Origin: Gammaproteobacteria bacterium
GTDB taxonomy: Bacteria > Pseudomonadota > Gammaproteobacteria > Steroidobacterales > Steroidobacteraceae
Length of the DNA stretch: 35,803 nt
Reading direction: 5' to 3'
Assembly (NCBI GenBank): GCA_028293725.1
Contig: JAQGOE010000378.1
Location: forward strand, 1-35,803
Under the pieces are notes generated by a model, which saw only the letters and a program-made list of their open reading frames with translations, did no database searches and was not told the origin of the DNA. How positions within the stretch are numbered: the first letter of the stretch is position 1; each line of letters begins with the position of its first letter. Position numbers and translations under genes: made by a program. Of the stretch, positions 33,224 to 35,803 are shown in pieces.

Positions 33224-34116
33224 ACAAGAATCCCACGTTGCTTTCGCGTCGTGCCATGTTGGAAGGGATGGGTCTCGCAGCGCTTGCGCCGCTCGTGGCG
33301 GCGCGCAGCCGTGCGCAAGACGCCCCGCCTCCGCCGGCCGCTCCCGCCGCCGCGGCGGCTGGCGACGGCGCGGCTCCCGCGGTGTCGCAGTTGCCGCTGA
33401 AGACGACCGGCCTCGAGCACATGGGCACCATCGTCCCGGACGTGGAAGCCGCGGGTAAGTTTTATGGGCGCCTCTTCAATCCTGAGATCTTCAAGGAGAA
33501 AGACCCGCCGCTGCGCTACTACGTAACGCTCGGTGTTGGTTATCTCGCGCTGGGTACGCACGGCTCTGCGCCGAAGGGATACTTCGATCATTTCTGCGCG
33601 TTGGTGGAGAACTACGACCCGAAGGCCATGGCGGAGCAGCTCAAGGCGGAAGGGCTGCCGCCGGGCAAGTTCGGGATCATCCCGGACCCGGACGGCTGCG
33701 GCTTCCAGTTGTTGGGTGTGCCGGGCGGACTCGCGAAGACAGTTGTTCCGGCCGGACGCATCGTGCCCGAGGAAGCGCTGGTGAAGCCGGTGCACCTCGA
33801 CCATGTGGTGTTGCGTACTACGGATATCGAGAAGTCTCTGATGTTTTATCGGAGATTTCTCGGGAAGGAAGAGAACAACAAACATCACTCTGAGCAGGCG
33901 TGGTTCCAGATCGCGCAGACACGCCTGGGCCTGGAGCAGGTGCCGACCGGTGAGATGGGTCACATCGATCGCATCGGCGTCAAGGTTCAGTCGTTCGATC
34001 ACAAGATGGTCGCCCGCGAGTTAAAAAAAATGGGCGCGATCGTCACGCGCGAATCGCGCAAGGGATTGCTGTTCACGGACCCGGTCGGACTCACCATGGA
34101 GCTGCAACCCGTTTAA
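33220..34116 (+). CDS. Two-domain VOC (glyoxalase/dioxygenase superfamily) protein with Tat-like leader
   Basis: This 298-aa protein carries two vicinal-oxygen-chelate modules: the first begins at GLEHMGTIVPDVEAAGKFY (about residue 64), the second at LDHVVLRTTDIEKSLMFYRRFLG (about residue 191). Potential metal ligands are the His in each opening motif and the Glu in LTMELQPV at the end. Residues 9-32 (SRRAMLEGMGLAALAPLVAARSRA) look like a Tat leader, followed by a Pro/Ala-rich linker, so the protein is probably exported, which is unusual for this superfamily. It is sandwiched between, and coupled to, the DUF1592 gene upstream. Its reaction is unknown; a ring-cleavage dioxygenase or lyase is possible. 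Confidence 0.8.
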   Translation: MNKNPTLLSRRAMLEGMGLAALAPLVAARSRAQDAPPPPAAPAAAAAGDGAAPAVSQLPLKTTGLEHMGTIVPDVEAAGKFYGRLFNPEIFKEKDPPLRYYVTLGVGYLALGTHGSAPKGYFDHFCALVENYDPKAMAEQLKAEGLPPGKFGIIPDPDGCGFQLLGVPGGLAKTVVPAGRIVPEEALVKPVHLDHVVLRTTDIEKSLMFYRRFLGKEENNKHHSEQAWFQIAQTRLGLEQVPTGEMGHIDRIGVKVQSFDHKMVARELKKMGAIVTRESRKGLLFTDPVGLTMELQPV

Positions 34117-34143
34117 GACGGCCAGATGCTCATCGAGGCAACC

Positions 34144-35478
34144 ATGTTTTATCTCACGAAGAAACACCTGTCGCGCCGCGCGGTCCTGCAAGGGGCCGGC
34201 GCGGTGTTGTCATTGCCCCTGCTGGAATCGATGATCCCAGCGGGAAGGGCCATTGCCGCGGACGCCAGTGCCGCCACACCGCGAGCACGGTTGGCTTGTG
34301 TCTACGTGCCGCACGGCGCGGTGATGAGCCACTGGACGCCGACGAAGGTGGGCACGGGTTTCGAGTTCCCGGAGATTCTGATGCCGCTCGAGCCGTTCCG
34401 CGATCGCGTGAATGTGGTGAGCGGACTCGCTCTGCCACTGGCATACGGTCAGGATGCATCCGCCGGCGCGAATCACACCCGCTCTTCCGCCGTGTATCTA
34501 GCGGGCGCTTCCCCCGGGACCGGCTCGGAAGCGGAGTTAGGGATAACCGTCGATCAGGTTGCCGCCAAACACATCGGGCAGGATTCGCCGCTGCCTTCTC
34601 TGGAGCTGTCCATCGAGGATGGCAGCCTGAGCTGCGGCGCCGGCCTGTCCTGCGCCTATCGCAACACGATTTCCTGGCAGGGGCCGAAGTCGCCGCTGCC
34701 CATGGAGAACAATCCGCAGGTGGTGTTCGAGCGGCTGTTCGGTGATGGCGCAACCGCGCAGCAGCGCGCGGCGCGGCGGGTCGAGGCGCGCAGCCTGCTC
34801 GACTCGATCACCTCGGAAGTGTCCTCGTTGCAGAAGACGCTGCCGGCCACCGACCGCGCACGCCTCGACCGCTATCTCACCGATGTGCGGGAAGTCGAGC
34901 GGCGCATCACCCTGGCTTCGCAACAGGTGCCGGCGGGAATGAAGCTGCCGACCGCGCCGAGCGGCATTCCTGACGATTTCGAGACGCACATCAAGATCAT
35001 GTTCGATATGCAGGTGCTTGCCTGGCAGGCGGACGTTACTCGCGTCTCGACGCTCATGTTCGCGAAGGAAGTGAGCAATGCGATCTACCCGGCCAGCGGC
35101 ATCCGCGAGCCGTTCCACAACCTGTCGCACCATTCAAACATTCAGGAAAACATCAACAAGCTGGTGCAGCTCAACCAGTACCACGCTAAGACGTTCGCGT
35201 ACCTCGTGAAGAAGCTGCAGGATGCCCCGGACGGCGACGGCACCCTGCTCGATCACTCGCTCATCATGTACGGCAGCGGCATGAGCAACAGCAACCAGCA
35301 CGACCACCGGCCGCTGCCCATCGTTTTGGTGGGCGGCGCCTGCGGCAAATTGCAGGGCGGCCGGCACATTCACATGGATGGCGAGCGGACGCTGTCGAAT
35401 CTTCTGCTGGCGATGCTGCACAAACTTGATGTGCCGGCGGAGTCCTTTGGGGACAGCACCGGCGTGGTCGAGATATAA
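34144..35478 (+). CDS. DUF1552 domain-containing Tat-exported protein
   Basis: This 444-aa protein is of the DUF1552 family, which commonly accompanies DUF1592 proteins. A twin-arginine leader, HLSRRAVLQGAGAVLSLPLLESM (residues 8-30), is followed by YVPHGAVMSHWTP, GLALPLAYG and a C-terminal LLDHSLIMYGSGMSNSNQHDHRPLPIVLVGG segment, typical of the family and sulfatase/alkaline-phosphatase-like in flavour. I chose the ATG at 34144 because GAGG lies 5 bp upstream; an ATG at 34126 is the alternative. It starts 27 bp after the VOC gene. Function is unknown; its exported state matches the DUF1592 partner. Confidence 0.83.
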   Translation: MFYLTKKHLSRRAVLQGAGAVLSLPLLESMIPAGRAIAADASAATPRARLACVYVPHGAVMSHWTPTKVGTGFEFPEILMPLEPFRDRVNVVSGLALPLAYGQDASAGANHTRSSAVYLAGASPGTGSEAELGITVDQVAAKHIGQDSPLPSLELSIEDGSLSCGAGLSCAYRNTISWQGPKSPLPMENNPQVVFERLFGDGATAQQRAARRVEARSLLDSITSEVSSLQKTLPATDRARLDRYLTDVREVERRITLASQQVPAGMKLPTAPSGIPDDFETHIKIMFDMQVLAWQADVTRVSTLMFAKEVSNAIYPASGIREPFHNLSHHSNIQENINKLVQLNQYHAKTFAYLVKKLQDAPDGDGTLLDHSLIMYGSGMSNSNQHDHRPLPIVLVGGACGKLQGGRHIHMDGERTLSNLLLAMLHKLDVPAESFGDSTGVVEI

Positions 35479-35490
35479 GAAGCCGTGCCC

Positions 35491-35803
35491 ATGAAGACGC
35501 GACTCGCGTGTTGGGTTCTATTGGCGTCCGCGGGCGCTGTCGCGGGGCTGTGGGCCGGCGAGGCTCTGGCGGATGAGGTCGGGGGCGAGCGTGCTGGCAA
35601 TGTCAACATCGCGGATGTCGCGGAGAAAGGCGATGTCAAGACAGTACGCGAGATGCTCCGGCACCACGCCGACAGTAACGCTCCCGGACATGATGGCACT
35701 CCGGCGTTGCACTGGATCGTGCGTCTGCAGGATGTTGATACCGCCCGGCAATTATTGCGCTCGGGGGCCGACGCGAACGGTGCGAACCGCTACGGAGTGA
35801 GAC
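35491..35803 (+). CDS. Secreted ankyrin-repeat protein (partial, runs off the right edge)
   Basis: The first 104 residues are present. A signal peptide covers about residues 1-27 (RLACWVLLASAGAVAGLWAGEALA). Two ankyrin-type repeats follow: NIADVAEKGDVKTVREMLRHHADSNAPGHDG and TPALHWIVRLQDVDTARQLLRSGADANGANRYG, the second with the canonical TPLHWA-like start and the GADAN turn. Ankyrin repeats mediate protein-protein contacts, here in the periplasm or at the surface. The ATG is 12 bp after the DUF1552 stop, with AAGAAG upstream, so it is probably the fourth gene of the operon. The 3' part, including any catalytic domain, is outside the window. Confidence 0.8.
   Translation, partial: MKTRLACWVLLASAGAVAGLWAGEALADEVGGERAGNVNIADVAEKGDVKTVREMLRHHADSNAPGHDGTPALHWIVRLQDVDTARQLLRSGADANGANRYGVR

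Noticed and set aside
33148..34002. A 284-codon open frame on the minus strand opposite the VOC gene
   Set aside because: Antisense to a conserved gene, very rich in Arg and His, with no domain; judged a GC-driven shadow.
1..35803. CRISPR arrays, tRNA or rRNA genes, insertion sequences
   Set aside because: No regularly spaced repeats, no transposase-like frames with inverted ends, and no cloverleaf or rRNA-like sequence noticed on reading through.

Overview
The window is about 36 kb of GC-rich (roughly 60-65 %), densely coding DNA from a Gram-negative bacterium, with 29 protein genes (two cut by the window edges) and no RNA genes, insertion sequences or CRISPR. The gene content is a PaoAB-type periplasmic aldehyde oxidoreductase, Dps, a PQQ-type sugar dehydrogenase fused to cytochrome c, an O-glycan type locus, PCMH-like flavocytochromes, and a DUF1592/DUF1552 pair. 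This fits an environmental Pseudomonadota. A Steroidobacter-like gammaproteobacterium is my guess; no single marker proves it.

Region 1 (1-5.1 kb) is redox and stress metabolism. A leftward paoA-paoB operon (cut at the left edge) diverges from dps. A second leftward operon encodes a PQQ-type dehydrogenase/cytochrome c fusion, a cupin and a dienelactone hydrolase. The two leftward operons carry the same 12-bp palindromic core, TTTCAACTGAAA, about 110-125 bp upstream of their first genes, so one regulator probably controls both.

Region 2 (5.1-19.4 kb) is a surface-glycan locus. A rightward operon (TIM-barrel hydrolase-like protein, asparagine synthetase-like amidotransferase, GlpD-like oxidase, methyltransferase, NAD-dependent epimerase) meets a leftward operon (polysaccharide deacetylase, GT4 glycosyltransferase, second amidotransferase, flippase) tail to tail with a 42-bp coding overlap. 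A divergent rightward pair (ChbG/YdjC-type deacetylase, GT4 glycosyltransferase) completes it. I see no initiating phosphoglycosyl transferase and no polymerase.

Region 3 (19.4-29.4 kb) looks like a catabolic island. Two operons face each other, each with a paralogous pair of PCMH/vanillyl-alcohol-oxidase-family flavoprotein and small c-type cytochrome. The right-hand operon also has a beta-lactamase-fold esterase, an unrecognised Tat-exported protein and an SDR. The left-hand one has a Bcr/CflA-type transporter and a divergent SDR. A TetR gene lies upstream of the right operon, and TATAC-N4-GTATA palindromes sit in both control regions. I infer a TetR-controlled pathway for a phenolic ester or a lignan-like compound. 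This is the best candidate here for an undescribed system.

Region 4 (29.4 kb to the end) has a leftward gene for a membrane-anchored winged-helix regulator. It diverges, across a long inverted repeat, from a rightward operon of exported proteins: a DUF1592-type di-heme-motif protein, a two-domain VOC protein with a Tat-like leader, a Tat-exported DUF1552 protein and a secreted ankyrin-repeat protein cut at the right edge.
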